The notes beneath the pieces are model-generated. The model was not told the origin of the DNA. It saw nothing but the letters and a program-made list of their open reading frames with translations, and did not search any database. DNA of 5,855 nucleotides from Deltaproteobacteria bacterium (GTDB taxonomy: Bacteria > Desulfobacterota > Desulfobacteria > C00003060), in contig DAOUWN010000155.1 in the NCBI GenBank assembly GCA_030667105.1, positions 1-5,855 on the forward strand, in the 5' to 3' direction. Numbering within the stretch: the first letter of the stretch is position 1; the number at the start of each line of letters is the position of its first letter. This document shows, in pieces, positions 5,826-5,855 of this stretch. The position numbers and the translations under genes are program-made.

Positions 5826-5854
5826 AGCATAGGAAAAAGGGTGTTGTGTGTCAA
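5826..5854 (-). promoter_or_regulatory. Sigma-70 promoter for the NDK-like gene (and possibly ndk-trmJ)
   Basis: Minus-strand TTGACA (5854-5849, perfect -35) is followed after exactly 17 bp by TATGCT (5831-5826, 4/6 match to the -10). Transcription would start near 5819, leaving a leader of about 110 nt before the ATG at 5707. This is the best-formed promoter in the window. No clear intrinsic terminator separates the NDK-like gene from ndk, so it may also serve ndk and trmJ. Confidence 0.6.
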
Positions 5855-5855
5855 G

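Overview
The window looks like ordinary chromosomal DNA from a free-living bacterium. It has moderate G+C, compact genes, recognisable Shine-Dalgarno sites and sigma-70-type promoter elements. The gene set (end of pyrF, a SWIM/SNF2 helicase, pgeF, a TrmJ-type methyltransferase and two adjacent nucleoside diphosphate kinases) fits a Desulfobacterota/Deltaproteobacteria-like anaerobe best. That assignment is an inference from the style of the proteins and no marker here proves it.

Layout. At 1-123 (+) lies the 3' end of pyrF (OMP decarboxylase). It converges across a 53-bp gap on a large minus-strand gene at 177-2825, which encodes an 882-residue SNF2-family ATPase with a SWIM zinc finger and a second, degenerate zinc-finger-like cluster. 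A 216-bp divergent spacer (2826-3041) follows. It holds the helicase ribosome binding site, a candidate promoter containing a GACCA tandem repeat, and a 7-bp inverted repeat just before pgeF. The gene pgeF (3042-3884, +) ends only 13 bp from the end of trmJ, and a hairpin plus T-run spans both stop codons.

The right part is transcribed leftward: a second NDK-like gene (5201-5707), then a canonical ndk (4650-5072), then trmJ (3898-4653). ndk and trmJ overlap by ATGA and are almost certainly co-translated. The NDK-like gene has its own well-formed promoter (TTGACA-N17-TATGCT, 5826-5854) and a leader of about 110 nt with two hairpins. The 128-bp gap before ndk shows no clear terminator, so read-through from that promoter is possible.

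Functionally the window mixes nucleotide metabolism (pyrF, two NDKs, and PgeF, whose family has purine-nucleoside-cleaving activity) with RNA modification (TrmJ) and a DNA/chromatin-type motor of unknown role. I see no mobile element, CRISPR array, tRNA, rRNA, toxin-antitoxin pair or defence island. The best leads for something new are the divergent tandem NDK with its structured leader, and the double-zinc SNF2 protein with an unexplained C-terminal region. Neither amounts to a demonstrated new system.
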